Positions 1-9,236 of a stretch of DNA of 64,000 nt are shown here, in pieces; position 1 is the first letter of the stretch, and the number at the start of each line of letters is the position of its first letter. Location: contig CASEOS010000004.1 of the NCBI GenBank assembly GCA_949289635.1, positions 1 to 64,000 of the forward strand, in the 5' to 3' direction. Made by a program: the position numbers and the translations under genes. The notes beneath the pieces were generated by a model, which saw nothing but the letters and a program-made list of their open reading frames with translations, had not been told where the DNA came from and ran no database searches. This stretch comes from an uncultured Eubacteriales bacterium. Its GTDB lineage: Bacteria; Bacillota; Clostridia; TANB77; CAG-508.

Positions 1-17
1 TTTTCTTTTCTTGCCAT
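1..17 (-). CDS. 5' end of a gene running out of the window
   Basis: An ATG on the minus strand at 17-15 starts a reading frame MARKE that leaves the window at base 1. A purine-rich ribosome binding site (AAGGGGG on the minus strand, about 25-31) sits at a suitable distance upstream. Five codons are too few to identify the product. Confidence 0.4.
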
Positions 18-128
18 ATTTAAAACCCCCTTATGACATTTTTATTTTATCATAAGAAGGTTTATTTTTAAACTTTACACACTTTTTTCTATATACTCAT
101 TTTTGATTGTTATCGGGTTATCAGTTTT

Positions 129-1232
129 TTAGATATCATTTTTTTCTGTTTCAGATGATTTACCTAAAAGAATACGTTTAATTGTTTTAAATAAGCTCAT
201 AATCTTACTTTCATGCTTAGGTTGAATATGAATGGCTGTTTCAATACCTCCATTTTCTAAGACATTATACTTGTGTTCTAATTGAGACATTTTTTCAACA
301 TAATAGTCATTAAAAAAAGTATATCCTTCAGCAAAACCTAAATAAGATTTTACATCATATAATTTCTTTCTATAATTTTCTAATTCTTCTAAATTCGTTA
401 TATTTAAAAAGGCTTTATCAAAATAACTAGAGATGATTAAATTTTGAGTTCTTAAAAAGGTTACTTTGATTTTTTCTTTTAAATCATCAATCTTTTTAAC
501 CATATCATCAACCTTTTTATTTCTGTTATCAATTAAAGCGATTTTGTTATTTAATTTAATAATATCTTCTTCTGCAAATAAAATATCATCAAGAGCATTT
601 TGTATAGCCATAAACGCTTTTTGTGATGTTAATTCAGAAAATTTCATTTTAAAATTATCATCACTATTTAATGTACTTTTAAATAAAACATCTTCACCTG
701 TAATAAAAGCTAATTGATTTACTAAGCAACATTCTAAAGGATAATAAGAAGGACTTGTTGTTTCAAAGCTAATTCCAAAATATTTTACGTAATCTTTTGG
801 AATACCAATGACTTTTGAAGACATTAATTGAACAGCTGCTTCATTTAATCCTAATCCATAGATTTTAAATTCTGTATAATCACATAATCCCATTTTTAAT
901 AAATAGTTTCTTTTATCTTTTATTTCTTGAAGGTAGTGAATACATTCATGAATAGCAAATTCTTCCATATCTTCTTCAGGAATATGCTCATTAAAATAAA
1001 TAGATGTATTTTTATAATAATAATTTGCTTCTGCCATTCCTTCAGGCATTTTAGCTTTATACATATCTAGTCTAGACAATTTTATAAATAAGTCATTTTC
1101 ATTTAATCCATAAGAAGGAAAGGTTTGGCATAATTTAGATGCAATATTTTTAGCAATAGAATTGATTTTTAAAGTATCTAATTTTTGTGTTACTTCAATC
1201 CCATCTTTTTTTAAATCAGATTTGATACTCAT
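129..1232 (-). CDS. HExxH-motif protein, putative zinc metallopeptidase-like
   Basis: This is a 367-residue protein of a family I do not recognise. It contains an HECIH motif (H95, E96, H99), the zinc-binding HExxH signature, and a Glu in NEAAV about 32 residues after the second His that could be a third ligand. No signal peptide is visible, so a cytoplasmic location is inferred. Residues of roughly 190-330 are charged and look like coiled coil. The start at 1232 is chosen over an in-frame ATG at 1286 because an AAGGAG site lies directly in front of it; the upstream extension would be non-conserved filler. The C-terminal 30 residues are basic. Peptidase activity is inferred from the motif alone. 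Confidence 0.7.
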   Translation of the reverse strand: MSIKSDLKKDGIEVTQKLDTLKINSIAKNIASKLCQTFPSYGLNENDLFIKLSRLDMYKAKMPEGMAEANYYYKNTSIYFNEHIPEEDMEEFAIHECIHYLQEIKDKRNYLLKMGLCDYTEFKIYGLGLNEAAVQLMSSKVIGIPKDYVKYFGISFETTSPSYYPLECCLVNQLAFITGEDVLFKSTLNSDDNFKMKFSELTSQKAFMAIQNALDDILFAEEDIIKLNNKIALIDNRNKKVDDMVKKIDDLKEKIKVTFLRTQNLIISSYFDKAFLNITNLEELENYRKKLYDVKSYLGFAEGYTFFNDYYVEKMSQLEHKYNVLENGGIETAIHIQPKHESKIMSLFKTIKRILLGKSSETEKNDI

Positions 1233-1467
1233 TCTAATTCTCCTTAGTATATAATTACCTAACCATATTATACTATAAGAAATCATAAAGAATATTTCAA
1301 TATGATTAAATATTTTTTACAGTTTAATGACAAATGTTGATGATAAAAGGAATAAAACTAAGAAATACAAGATAAAAATAATATAAATGTAGAATTTTGT
1401 CGAAAAGTTTTTGTTGACATGATAGAGTTTAGAATATATAATATCTAAAAAAGAAAGGAGGGAAAGA

Positions 1468-2028
1468 ATGAGTATTACAAATCGAGAATTACTTGTAAAT
1501 ATATATAAAGAATTACAAGAAACCAAGGACAAAGTAAAAGATATACCAGAAATAAAAAAACAATTAGAAGAGATACCAAAAATGAAAAAACAACTAGAAG
1601 AGATACCAAAAATGAAAAAGCAACTAGAAGAAATACCAAAAATGAAAAAACAACTAGAAGAGATACCAAAAATCAAAAAACAACTAGAAGAAATACCAAA
1701 AATCAAAAAGCAACTGGAAGAAATACCAAAAATAAAAGAAGAATTAATACCTACAATGCAACAAGATATAGTGCAAATTAAAGAAATTTTAAAAGAAATA
1801 CCAGAAATCAAACAAGAATTACGCAATATTAGTGGATCTGTTGCTAGAATCGAAGTTGAACATGGTGAAAAATTAGCAATTTTGTTTGATGCATTTAAAG
1901 TAAATACAGAAAAAATTGAAGAACAAAATAAAAGACTTACAAAATGCGAAAAAATACTAGAAAAACATAATCATCAAATTTATATTTTAAATTCAAAAAT
2001 TCAAAATCAAGAAATTCAAAATGCATAA
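1468..2028 (+). CDS. Coiled-coil protein with tandem 10-residue repeats
   Basis: This 186-residue protein of unknown function has a strong AGGAGGG site 7 bases before its ATG. Residues 26-95 are seven tandem copies of a decapeptide of the form IPKMKKQLEE, encoded by a 30-bp DNA repeat. A degenerate copy (EIPEIKQEL) recurs around residue 110. The remaining C-terminal part (about 115-186) is a regular amphipathic helix with Lys, Glu and Gln, typical of coiled coil. The proline in each unit should kink the helix at regular steps. No membrane segment or signal peptide is seen. It is single, convergent with leuS, and separated from it by a hairpin terminator. Function cannot be assigned. Confidence 0.75.
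   Translation: MSITNRELLVNIYKELQETKDKVKDIPEIKKQLEEIPKMKKQLEEIPKMKKQLEEIPKMKKQLEEIPKIKKQLEEIPKIKKQLEEIPKIKEELIPTMQQDIVQIKEILKEIPEIKQELRNISGSVARIEVEHGEKLAILFDAFKVNTEKIEEQNKRLTKCEKILEKHNHQIYILNSKIQNQEIQNA
1543..1752 (+). repeat. Seven 30-bp tandem repeats inside a gene
   Basis: The 210 bp divide into seven units of exactly 30 bp, each starting at ATACC and coding for IPxxKKQLEE. Units 2-4 (1573-1662) are almost identical at the DNA level, while units 1 and 7 have diverged, the usual picture of a minisatellite in which the middle copies are homogenised by slippage or recombination. The frame is preserved because 30 is a multiple of three. Confidence 0.9.
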
Positions 2029-2067
2029 AAGCCTATTAGTATGCTTTTATATAACTAACAGGCTTTT
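2027..2067. terminator. Bidirectional terminator between the repeat protein and leuS
   Basis: The arms at 2027-2040 (AAAAGCCTATTAGT) and 2054-2067 (ACTAACAGGCTTTT) pair with one mismatch around a 13-base loop. A-run and T-run on either side make it work for both convergent genes. Confidence 0.8.
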
Positions 2068-2077
2068 ATGAAATCAA

Positions 2078-4501
2078 TTATTTTACAACAATATTATAAA
2101 TTTTATTCTTAACATAAATTTCCTTTATAATCGTTTTATCTTCTAATTTATCATTAATTGCTGCATGCACTTTTTCTTTAACACTTTCTTCAGCTTCATC
2201 TAAAGAAATGGTAATCGTTGCTTTTAATTTACCGTTAAATTGTATAGGTAAAGTGATTTCATTAGCAATTGTTTTTTCTTCATCATATGTAGGCCATTCC
2301 ATATAAGCTAACATCTCTGTACCACCTAATACAGTTTGCCAAAGTTCTTCTGTCATATGTGGGGCAAAAGGATTTAACAATTGTAAAAATGTTTTAAATT
2401 CTGCTTTGTTAATTTTCTTTTCTTTATAAAAATCATTTACTAAAGTCATAAAAGTTGAAACAGCTGTATTAAATTTCATTTCTTCAATATCAGAAGATAC
2501 CTTTTTGATAGCTCTATGCATTTCTTTTTCGAATTTTGGAGAATATTCTTCACCATCTACTAATAAGTTTTGGAGATTCCAAACCCTATCTAAGAATTTT
2601 GCACAACCTCTAATACTTTCCATTGACCATGGAGCTGTTTGATCAAAAGGTCCCATAAACATTTCATAAACTCTAAAAGCATCTGCACCAAATTCATTAA
2701 CAATGTCATCTGGATTGACAACATTACCTTTGGATTTAGACATTTTTTCTCCATTGCTTCCCAAAATCATTCCATGAGAAGTACGTTTTTGATATGGTTC
2801 TTTTGTTGGAACAACACCTATATCATATAAGAATTTATGCCAAAATCTTGAATATAGTAAGTGAAGTGTTGTATGTTCCATACCACCATTATACCAATCA
2901 ACAGGTGACCAATATTCTAAAGCTTCTTTTGAGGCTAAGGCTTTATTATTATGAGCATCCATATATCTTAGATAATACCAAGAAGAACCAGCCCATTGAG
3001 GCATTGTATCTGTTTCTCTTTTTGCTGTTCCACCACAATGAGGACAAGTAGTATTTACCCACTCTGCATGTCTAGCAAGAGGTGATTCACCATTTTCACT
3101 TGGCTCATAATCTTCAACTTCAGGTAGTTTTAAAGGTAGTTCTTCTTCTGGGATAGGAACCCAACCACATTTTTCACAATAAACCATAGGGATTGGTTCT
3201 CCCCAATAACGTTGTCTAGAAAATACCCAATCACGTAATTTATAATTTACTTGTTTTTTACCAATGTGATGCTCTTCTAAAAAGCTAATTACTTTTTTCT
3301 TGGCTTCTACAACTGGTAAATCATTTAAAAATCCTGAATTGATTAATATACCAGTTTCCACATCTGTGAAAGCTTCTTTATCAATATCACATTCCATTGT
3401 TTCACGGGCAGGCTTAATTACTTGAACAATTGGTAAATGGAATTTTTTTGCAAATTCATGATCACGTGTATCATGTCCAGGCACAGCCATAATGCTACCA
3501 GTACCATAAGTAATTAAAACATAGTCAGAAATCCAGATAGGAATTTCTTCATTTGTTAATGGGTTAATGGCTTTAATGCCTTTTATTTCACAACCAGTTT
3601 TTTCTTTATTTAATTCTGATCTTTCAAAATCAGATTTTAAAGAAGCTTGATGTTTATATTCTTCAATTTCATCCATATTAGTGATTTTATCAGATAATTT
3701 GTCAATGATATGGTGTTCTGGAGCAACAACCATATAGGTAGCACCAAATAAGGTATCAGGTCTTGTGGTATAAACAGTTAAAGTTTCATCAGAATCAGCA
3801 ATTTTAAAGGTAACTTCTGCACCTTCAGAACGGCCAATCCAATTTTTTTGTTGAGCTTTAATTTTATCCAAAAAATCTACATCATCTAAATCATCAATTA
3901 ATCTTTGTGCATATTTTGTAATTCTTAACATCCATTGACTTTTTTCTTTTTGAACAACTGGACTTCCACATCTTTCACAAACACCATTGACAACTTCTTC
4001 ATTAGCAAGTCCTACTTTGCAACCTGTACAGAAGTTAATAGGCATTGTTGCTTTATATGCCAACCCATGTTTATATAATTGAATAAAAATCCATTGTGTC
4101 CATTTATAATATTCTGGATCAGTAGTATTAATTTCTCTTGACCAATCAAAAGAAAAACCAATTGATTTTAATTGTTCTCTAAAATGGTTAACATTTTTTT
4201 CAGTCGTTATCTTTGGATGAATATGATTTTTAATAGCATAATTTTCAGCAGGTAATCCAAAAGCATCAAATCCAATTGGAAATAATACATTATATCCTTG
4301 CATTCTTCTTTTTCTTGCAATGATATCTAATGCAGTATAACTTCTAGGGTGTCCTACGTGAAGACCTTGACCTGATGGGTATGGGAATTCGATTAATCCA
4401 AACCATTTTTTCATTGTGAAGTCATCTTTTGCATTAAATGTTCCTTCAGAATACCATTTATCTTGCCATTTTTTTTCAATTTCTTTAAAGTTATAACTCA
4501 T
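2078..4501 (-). CDS. leuS: Leucine--tRNA ligase
   Basis: LeuRS charges tRNA-Leu in the cytoplasm. The 807-residue length fits the bacterial family. The class I signatures are present: HVGH (residues 48-51, within [14 protein letters not shown]) and KMSKS near residue 580. A zinc-type pair of cysteine knuckles (CTGC...CERC, and CEKC...CPHC) is visible, and the central editing domain includes the TTRPDTLFG stretch and GHDTRDHEF. The ATG at 4501 is chosen over 4588 because the protein families begin at [12 protein letters not shown] and an AAAGGA site precedes it. A good promoter lies at 4539-4567. No T-box is seen in its short leader. Confidence 0.97.
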   Translation of the reverse strand: MSYNFKEIEKKWQDKWYSEGTFNAKDDFTMKKWFGLIEFPYPSGQGLHVGHPRSYTALDIIARKRRMQGYNVLFPIGFDAFGLPAENYAIKNHIHPKITTEKNVNHFREQLKSIGFSFDWSREINTTDPEYYKWTQWIFIQLYKHGLAYKATMPINFCTGCKVGLANEEVVNGVCERCGSPVVQKEKSQWMLRITKYAQRLIDDLDDVDFLDKIKAQQKNWIGRSEGAEVTFKIADSDETLTVYTTRPDTLFGATYMVVAPEHHIIDKLSDKITNMDEIEEYKHQASLKSDFERSELNKEKTGCEIKGIKAINPLTNEEIPIWISDYVLITYGTGSIMAVPGHDTRDHEFAKKFHLPIVQVIKPARETMECDIDKEAFTDVETGILINSGFLNDLPVVEAKKKVISFLEEHHIGKKQVNYKLRDWVFSRQRYWGEPIPMVYCEKCGWVPIPEEELPLKLPEVEDYEPSENGESPLARHAEWVNTTCPHCGGTAKRETDTMPQWAGSSWYYLRYMDAHNNKALASKEALEYWSPVDWYNGGMEHTTLHLLYSRFWHKFLYDIGVVPTKEPYQKRTSHGMILGSNGEKMSKSKGNVVNPDDIVNEFGADAFRVYEMFMGPFDQTAPWSMESIRGCAKFLDRVWNLQNLLVDGEEYSPKFEKEMHRAIKKVSSDIEEMKFNTAVSTFMTLVNDFYKEKKINKAEFKTFLQLLNPFAPHMTEELWQTVLGGTEMLAYMEWPTYDEEKTIANEITLPIQFNGKLKATITISLDEAEESVKEKVHAAINDKLEDKTIIKEIYVKNKIYNIVVK

Positions 4502-4538
4502 GCTTCTAATCCGTCCTTTCAAATGTTTTATAAACCGT

Positions 4539-4567
4539 ATTATATAACAAAAAGCTATGAGTTTCAA
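4539..4567 (-). promoter_or_regulatory. Sigma-A type promoter of leuS
   Basis: On the minus strand a TTGAAA -35 box (4567-4562) is followed after 17 bases by a TATAAT -10 box (4544-4539). The predicted 5' leader is only about 30 bases long, which leaves no room for an attenuator. Confidence 0.75.
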
Positions 4568-4594
4568 GAGAAAAAAGAAATTATACATTATTTA

Positions 4595-4833
4595 CTGGTA
4601 AGAATTCAGACCCCATCGTAGGGAAGGTGGACTACATTATATTTTTTAAGATTCTCGGCTACCCTTCGATTCCCATTTAAGAAATTCTAAAGCAAAAACT
4701 ACAACAATACCCGGAAACAGGACCCTTTATAGTTTTTGCTTAAGAATTTCTAAAATTACTCCGGTCGCATTCGAATTCTTAAAAAATATAATGTAGTCCA
4801 CCTTCCCTACGATGGGGTCTGAATTCTTACCAG
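4595..4833. repeat. Nested long-hairpin element E1
   Basis: A 239-bp element fills the space between the divergent promoters of leuS and the HD gene. Outer arms of 56 bases (4595-4650 and 4778-4833) are perfectly or almost perfectly complementary. Inside is an asymmetric loop with CTCGGCTACCC on the left (from about 4654) and CCGGTCGCATTCGAA on the right (from about 4761). An inner stem of 22 bp (4680-4701 with 4730-4751, bounded by AGAAATTCT and AGAATTTCT) closes a loop with CCCGGAAACAGGACCC. Internal loop and terminal loop are almost identical to E4; both stems are unrelated to E4. The nearest promoter boxes lie outside the element. Confidence 0.9.
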
Positions 4834-4843
4834 AGTGTATTGC

Positions 4844-4872
4844 TTGAAAAAAAATATATAAAATGATAGAAT
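4844..4872 (+). promoter_or_regulatory. Promoter of the HD-domain gene
   Basis: TTGAAA (4844-4849), a 17-base spacer and TAGAAT (4867-4872) lie 11 bases beyond the right end of element E1. Transcription would start near 4879, giving an unusually short leader of about a dozen bases that barely includes the GAGGTG ribosome binding site. Confidence 0.6.
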
Positions 4873-4891
4873 GCATAACGAGGTGAATATC

Positions 4892-5668
4892 ATGATTGAT
4901 ATACTAAAGGCAAAAAAAGTATTTGCAGGATATGTAAAAGGATATAATGCAGAAGATGATAAAATAAAGATGAAAATAGAACATATAGAAAGAGTTTCAC
5001 AAGTTGCCAAAAAATTAGCAACCAAATTGGAATTGAATGAAGAAGATATAAAATTGGCAGAATTAATAGGATTGCTACATGATATAGGAAGATTTGAGCA
5101 AATCAAAAAATTTAATACATTTAATGATAGAAAAAGTGTTAACCATGGAGAATATGGTGTGCATGTGTTATTTAATAAACAGGATGGAATTATCAGGAAA
5201 TTTGTTGAAGATAGTCAATATGATCATATTATCAAAAATGCCATTTACTATCATAATAAAGACAAATTCGATATTCCAGATAACCTAACAACTAGAGAAT
5301 TATTACATGTTAAAATTGTGAGAGATAGTGATAAGATTGATATTTTAAATATATTGACTTATGAAAAAAAGGAAACTGCTTGGGAAAAAGCGGATTTATC
5401 AGATGATGTGATTACTGAGGAAATTTATAACGAATTTATGGAAAATGGAAGAATTAATTATCAGAAGAAAAAAACAAGTCTAGATAGTCTAGTAGGACAT
5501 TTTGCATATATTTTTGATTTTAATTTTCCAGAAAGTATTCAATTTGTAAAACAACAAAATTATATGGAAAAAATATATAAACGATTTGTATTTCATGATT
5601 CAAAAACAATGGAACAATATCAAAAGATATATAATAAAGTTCAAAATTATATGAAAACAATCATTTGA
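4892..5668 (+). CDS. HD-domain phosphohydrolase-like protein
   Basis: A 258-residue protein with a metal-dependent HD domain: an early His in KIEHIERV, the LLHDIGRF doublet near residue 72, and further His residues in NHGEYG and DHIIKNAIYYHN that complete a plausible metal site. Such domains hydrolyse phosphate esters of nucleotides or other small molecules; the substrate cannot be told from sequence. It resembles the soluble HD proteins common in Clostridia, not the HD-GYP class. The start at 4892 is preferred to ATG 4871 because GAGGTG lies 7 bases in front of it. The gene is monocistronic, with topB 115 bases downstream. Confidence 0.85.
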   Translation: MIDILKAKKVFAGYVKGYNAEDDKIKMKIEHIERVSQVAKKLATKLELNEEDIKLAELIGLLHDIGRFEQIKKFNTFNDRKSVNHGEYGVHVLFNKQDGIIRKFVEDSQYDHIIKNAIYYHNKDKFDIPDNLTTRELLHVKIVRDSDKIDILNILTYEKKETAWEKADLSDDVITEEIYNEFMENGRINYQKKKTSLDSLVGHFAYIFDFNFPESIQFVKQQNYMEKIYKRFVFHDSKTMEQYQKIYNKVQNYMKTII

Positions 5669-5782
5669 AGTGACAAAAAAGAGTTAAAAGATTTTCACTA
5701 AACTGTGCATTTTATATAAAACCTAAGAATAAATAGTAATAAAAATAATACGGTTATTTTCAGAAAGGAAAGAAAAACAAAA

Positions 5783-7777
5783 TTGAGCAAAAAATTAATC
5801 ATAACAGAAAAGCCATCTGTGGCAATGGAATTTGCAAAAGCATTAAAAATCACTACCAGTAGAAAAAACGGATATTTAGAATCCAGTGATTGGATTATTA
5901 CATGGTGTGTAGGTCATTTAGTGACCATGAGTTATCCAGAAAAATATGATGAAAAATTAAAATTTTGGAGATTAGATACTTTGCCATTTATTCCAGAAGA
6001 ATGGAAATATGAAATTATACCACAGGTACAAAATCAATTTCATATTGTACAACAATTATTACAAAGAGAAGATATAGAAGAAATATATAATGCAGGAGAC
6101 TCTGGAAGAGAAGGAGAATATATACAAAGACTTGTGTTTATGATGGCAAAGCCAAACCCAAAAGCAAAAATGAAAAGAGTATGGATAGATTCACAGACAG
6201 AAGAAGAAATTTTAAGAGGAATTCGAGAGGCAAAAGATATGTCAGAATATGATAGTTTATCAGATAGTGCTTATTTAAGAGCAAAGGAAGATTATTTAAT
6301 TGGAATTAATTTTTCTAGACTATTATCTATCATATTTGGAAGAAGATTGGCACAAAATATTCATGAAGATAGAGCATCGATTTCTGTGGGAAGAGTGATG
6401 ACTTGTGTATTAGGAATGGTCGTATCTCGTGAAAGGGAAATACGAAATTTTGTGAAAACAAAGTATTATAAAATTATGGGAGAATTTGGAGAAGAACAAT
6501 CTTCTTTTAAAGCAGATTGGAAGGCAACAGAAAAATCAACTGTATGGGAATCTCCGAAATTATATAATGAAACAGGATTCAAAAAAGAAAAAGATGCGAA
6601 AGAATTCATTGCTAGCTTAAGCAATAAAAAAGCGGTGATAACAGAATTAAAAAAATCAAAACAAAAAGAAAATGCACCATTATTATTTAATTTAGCAGAA
6701 ATTCAAAATGAATGTACCAAACGATTTAAAATCAAACCAGATGAAACATTAGAGATTATTCAAAATCTATATGAGAAAAAATTAGTTACCTATCCTAGAA
6801 CAGATGCGAGAGTATTATCAACAGCAGTTAGCAAAGAAATTAATAAAAATTTGAATGGAATCGCAAAAGGCTGTAAAGATGAAGAAATACAAGGATATAT
6901 CAAAAAAATGGTAGAAGAAAAATATTCTACAAATTTAGCAAAAACAAAATATGTCAATGATAGTAAAATCACAGACCACTATGCCATTATTCCAACAGGA
7001 CAAGGATACGAAAATTTTAATGGGTTACCACAATTGCAGAAAGATATTTATTTGGTGATTGTCAAACGTTTTTTAGCAATTTTTTATCCACCAGCAGAAT
7101 ATAATAAGATTCAATTAACGATTGAAGTAGAAATGGATAAAGAGAAAAAAGAAACCTTTACTACAAGTGGAAGAGTATGCATCAATCAAGGTTTTTTAGA
7201 AATCTTAAAACCAGTAGATAAAGAAAATAAAAAGAAAAAGTCCACAAATGGTGAGCAAGATGTGGAAAACAAAGACACAGAAAACAAAAATGGTGAAAAT
7301 AAATCAGCAGACTTAGAAATATTAAAGAAACTAAAAAAAGGACAAGAGGTATTAATTAAGAATTTTGAAATTAAAGAAGCTGAAACCTCACCACCAAATA
7401 GATATAATTCAGGTTCTATTATTCTAGCTATGGAAAATGCAGGAAAATTAATAGAAGAAGAGGAATTAAGAGAACAAATAAAAGGTGCTGGAATTGGAAC
7501 AAGTGCCACAAGAGGAGAAATTATTAAAAAATTAGAAAAAATCAATTATATAGAAATTAATAATAAAACCCAGATTATTACACCAAGTCAAAAAGGAGAA
7601 TATATCTATGACATTGTGTTACAATCTATGCCAGATATGTTAAATCCAAAATTGACAGCTAGTTGGGAAAAGGGCTTAGATATGGTAGCAAAAAAAGAAA
7701 TTAAGCCAGAGGAGTTTATGACAAAACTAGAAAATTATATTAATAGTAAATTTAATAAATTAGTGGTAAAGATGTAA
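5783..7777 (+). CDS. topB: DNA topoisomerase III
   Basis: A 664-residue type IA topoisomerase, which passes single DNA strands to resolve recombination and replication intermediates. The N-terminal Toprim domain shows LIITEKPSVA and the acidic DSGREGE motif. The active-site tyrosine is in TYPRTDAR (about residue 336). GIGTSATRGEI is the conserved segment before the C-terminal part. The start is TTG, 7 or so bases after an AAAGGAAAG site. An odd feature is a low-complexity Lys/Asn/Glu insertion at about residues 475-510 (ENKDTENKNGENKSAD), in the region where family members vary. No zinc-finger tail follows, which fits the short TopB form of Firmicutes. Confidence 0.93.
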   Translation: MSKKLIITEKPSVAMEFAKALKITTSRKNGYLESSDWIITWCVGHLVTMSYPEKYDEKLKFWRLDTLPFIPEEWKYEIIPQVQNQFHIVQQLLQREDIEEIYNAGDSGREGEYIQRLVFMMAKPNPKAKMKRVWIDSQTEEEILRGIREAKDMSEYDSLSDSAYLRAKEDYLIGINFSRLLSIIFGRRLAQNIHEDRASISVGRVMTCVLGMVVSREREIRNFVKTKYYKIMGEFGEEQSSFKADWKATEKSTVWESPKLYNETGFKKEKDAKEFIASLSNKKAVITELKKSKQKENAPLLFNLAEIQNECTKRFKIKPDETLEIIQNLYEKKLVTYPRTDARVLSTAVSKEINKNLNGIAKGCKDEEIQGYIKKMVEEKYSTNLAKTKYVNDSKITDHYAIIPTGQGYENFNGLPQLQKDIYLVIVKRFLAIFYPPAEYNKIQLTIEVEMDKEKKETFTTSGRVCINQGFLEILKPVDKENKKKKSTNGEQDVENKDTENKNGENKSADLEILKKLKKGQEVLIKNFEIKEAETSPPNRYNSGSIILAMENAGKLIEEEELREQIKGAGIGTSATRGEIIKKLEKINYIEINNKTQIITPSQKGEYIYDIVLQSMPDMLNPKLTASWEKGLDMVAKKEIKPEEFMTKLENYINSKFNKLVVKM

Positions 7778-7791
7778 GTGTTAGAATGTAT

Positions 7792-8118
7792 ACAACATTA
7801 CTCAAACTTGCTTTTCAATGAGCAGCTATTCCTGGCATACACATATAAGATTTTTCGGTTCAATACAATAATTAAGAATTTCTAACATGATTTTTTGAGC
7901 CGCTTTCACTCAGGCTCAATCAAGTTATATATTCATTTCGCATAATATGTCCAATAGGATTGAAAAAGTATTAGAAATGAATATATAACTTGATTGCCCG
8001 TGAACATCCCTCAAAAAATCATTTAAGAAATTCTAAATTATCTTCAATCACATTCAAAATCTTATATGTGTATGCCAGGAATAGCTGCTCATTGAAAAGC
8101 AAGTTTGAATAATGTTGT
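7792..8118. repeat. Nested long-hairpin element E2 (three-tier)
   Basis: This is the largest E-type element and fills the convergent space between topB and the dehydrogenase gene. The outer arms, about 62 bp (7792-7854 with about 8056-8118), differ at very few positions. An internal loop with TTCGGTTCAATA on the left and TTCAATCACATTC on the right resembles E3. A second stem is bounded by AGAATTTCT and AGAAATTCT and includes ATGATTTTTTGAG. A second internal loop (GAGCCGC..., ...CATCCCTC) leads into a third stem of about 22 bp (CAATCAAGTTATATATTC and its complement). None of the three stems matches another E copy. Confidence 0.85.
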
Positions 8119-8147
8119 TCTATTGTGATATTTTAATTTATATTTGC

Positions 8148-9047
8148 TTAAACAATAGTACCACCGTTGACATGAATAATTTGACCAGTAACATAGCGAG
8201 AATCATCAGAAGCTAGATATAAATAAGCAGGGGCAAGTTCAAAAGGCTGACCTGCTCTTTTTAATGGTGTTTCTGTACCAAAAATAGAAACTTCTTCTGC
8301 TGTAAAAGAAGCAGGAATGAGAGGTGTCCAAATAGGACCTGGAGCAACAGCATTGACCCTTATTTTACTATCAGCTAAGGATAAAGCTAATGACTTGGTA
8401 AAAACAGTAATCGCGCCTTTGGTAGAAGAGTAATCAATTAAATTTTTCTTTCCAGCAAAAGCGGTAATAGAAGAAGTATTAATAATACTAGCATTTGCTT
8501 CTAAATAAGGAAGAACGGCTTTGGTTAAATAGAAAAATGAAAAAATATTGGTTTCGAATGTATTTCTTAATTGTTCTGCTGTAATATCTAATATACTATT
8601 TTGCGGAAATTGTACACCACAGTTATTTACTAAAATATCGACTTTGCCAAAAGTTTTTAAAGTTTCATTAATGACTTGTGTAGAACTTTCTTCTTTTCGT
8701 AAATCACATGCAATTAATAAACATTTTCTACCATAATATTCAATGACTTCTTTTGTATAATTGGCATCTTCATGTTCATTCAAATAAGCAATGACAATAT
8801 CACAACCTTCTTTTGCAAATAAAACAGCAACTGCTCTACCGATACCACTATCGCCACCAGAAATAATGGCCACTTTTCCTTGAAGCTTTCCACTTGGTAC
8901 GTCATTTTGATTATCGAAAATAGGTAGTGGATTCATTTCGTTTTCTATTCCAGGCTGTACAGATTGGTGTTGAGGTGGAAATGTAATTGGTTGTTGATTG
9001 CAAACTGTTTCAAAATTGTAATAGGGGATAAATGGGTAATCATTCAT
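8148..9047 (-). CDS. Short-chain dehydrogenase/reductase
   Basis: A 299-residue NAD(P)-dependent oxidoreductase of the classical SDR fold. The cofactor motif is GGDSGIGR (about residue 64), followed by NNCGVQ, the catalytic Ser in INTSS and the YSSTKG Tyr-x3-Lys pair. The 50-residue proline-rich N-terminal extension and overall pattern match the YdaD/YghA-like general stress SDRs of Bacillus and enterobacteria. The substrate is unknown. AAGGAG lies 7 bases before the ATG. It is monocistronic and ends 30 bases from element E2. Confidence 0.9.
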   Translation of the reverse strand: MNDYPFIPYYNFETVCNQQPITFPPQHQSVQPGIENEMNPLPIFDNQNDVPSGKLQGKVAIISGGDSGIGRAVAVLFAKEGCDIVIAYLNEHEDANYTKEVIEYYGRKCLLIACDLRKEESSTQVINETLKTFGKVDILVNNCGVQFPQNSILDITAEQLRNTFETNIFSFFYLTKAVLPYLEANASIINTSSITAFAGKKNLIDYSSTKGAITVFTKSLALSLADSKIRVNAVAPGPIWTPLIPASFTAEEVSIFGTETPLKRAGQPFELAPAYLYLASDDSRYVTGQIIHVNGGTIV

Positions 9048-9236
9048 AACAACATTCTCCTTTATATCATATATAGTAATCTTTGTATGTTTTTATATAC
9101 TTTTTTATTATATGCGATACTTTTATATTTATGCTTATAAAAATATATACAAAAACTATTTATATTTTCTAAAAAAAGTAGTATAATATAGAAATCAAAC
9201 AAACAAGGAGAAACCAGATTTGTATCTTAGGAGGGA

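Noticed and set aside
1543-1752. CRISPR array
   Set aside because: The 30-bp units are contiguous without spacers and are translated in frame.
1317-1826. Minus-strand frames across the 30-bp repeats
   Set aside because: They are the antisense of the tandem repeat and show only repeated hydrophobic residues without a binding site.
4595-4833. E elements as simple transcription terminators or riboswitches
   Set aside because: E1, E3 and E5 lie upstream of both flanking promoters and E4 lies between a terminator and a promoter; no T-tract follows the arms.
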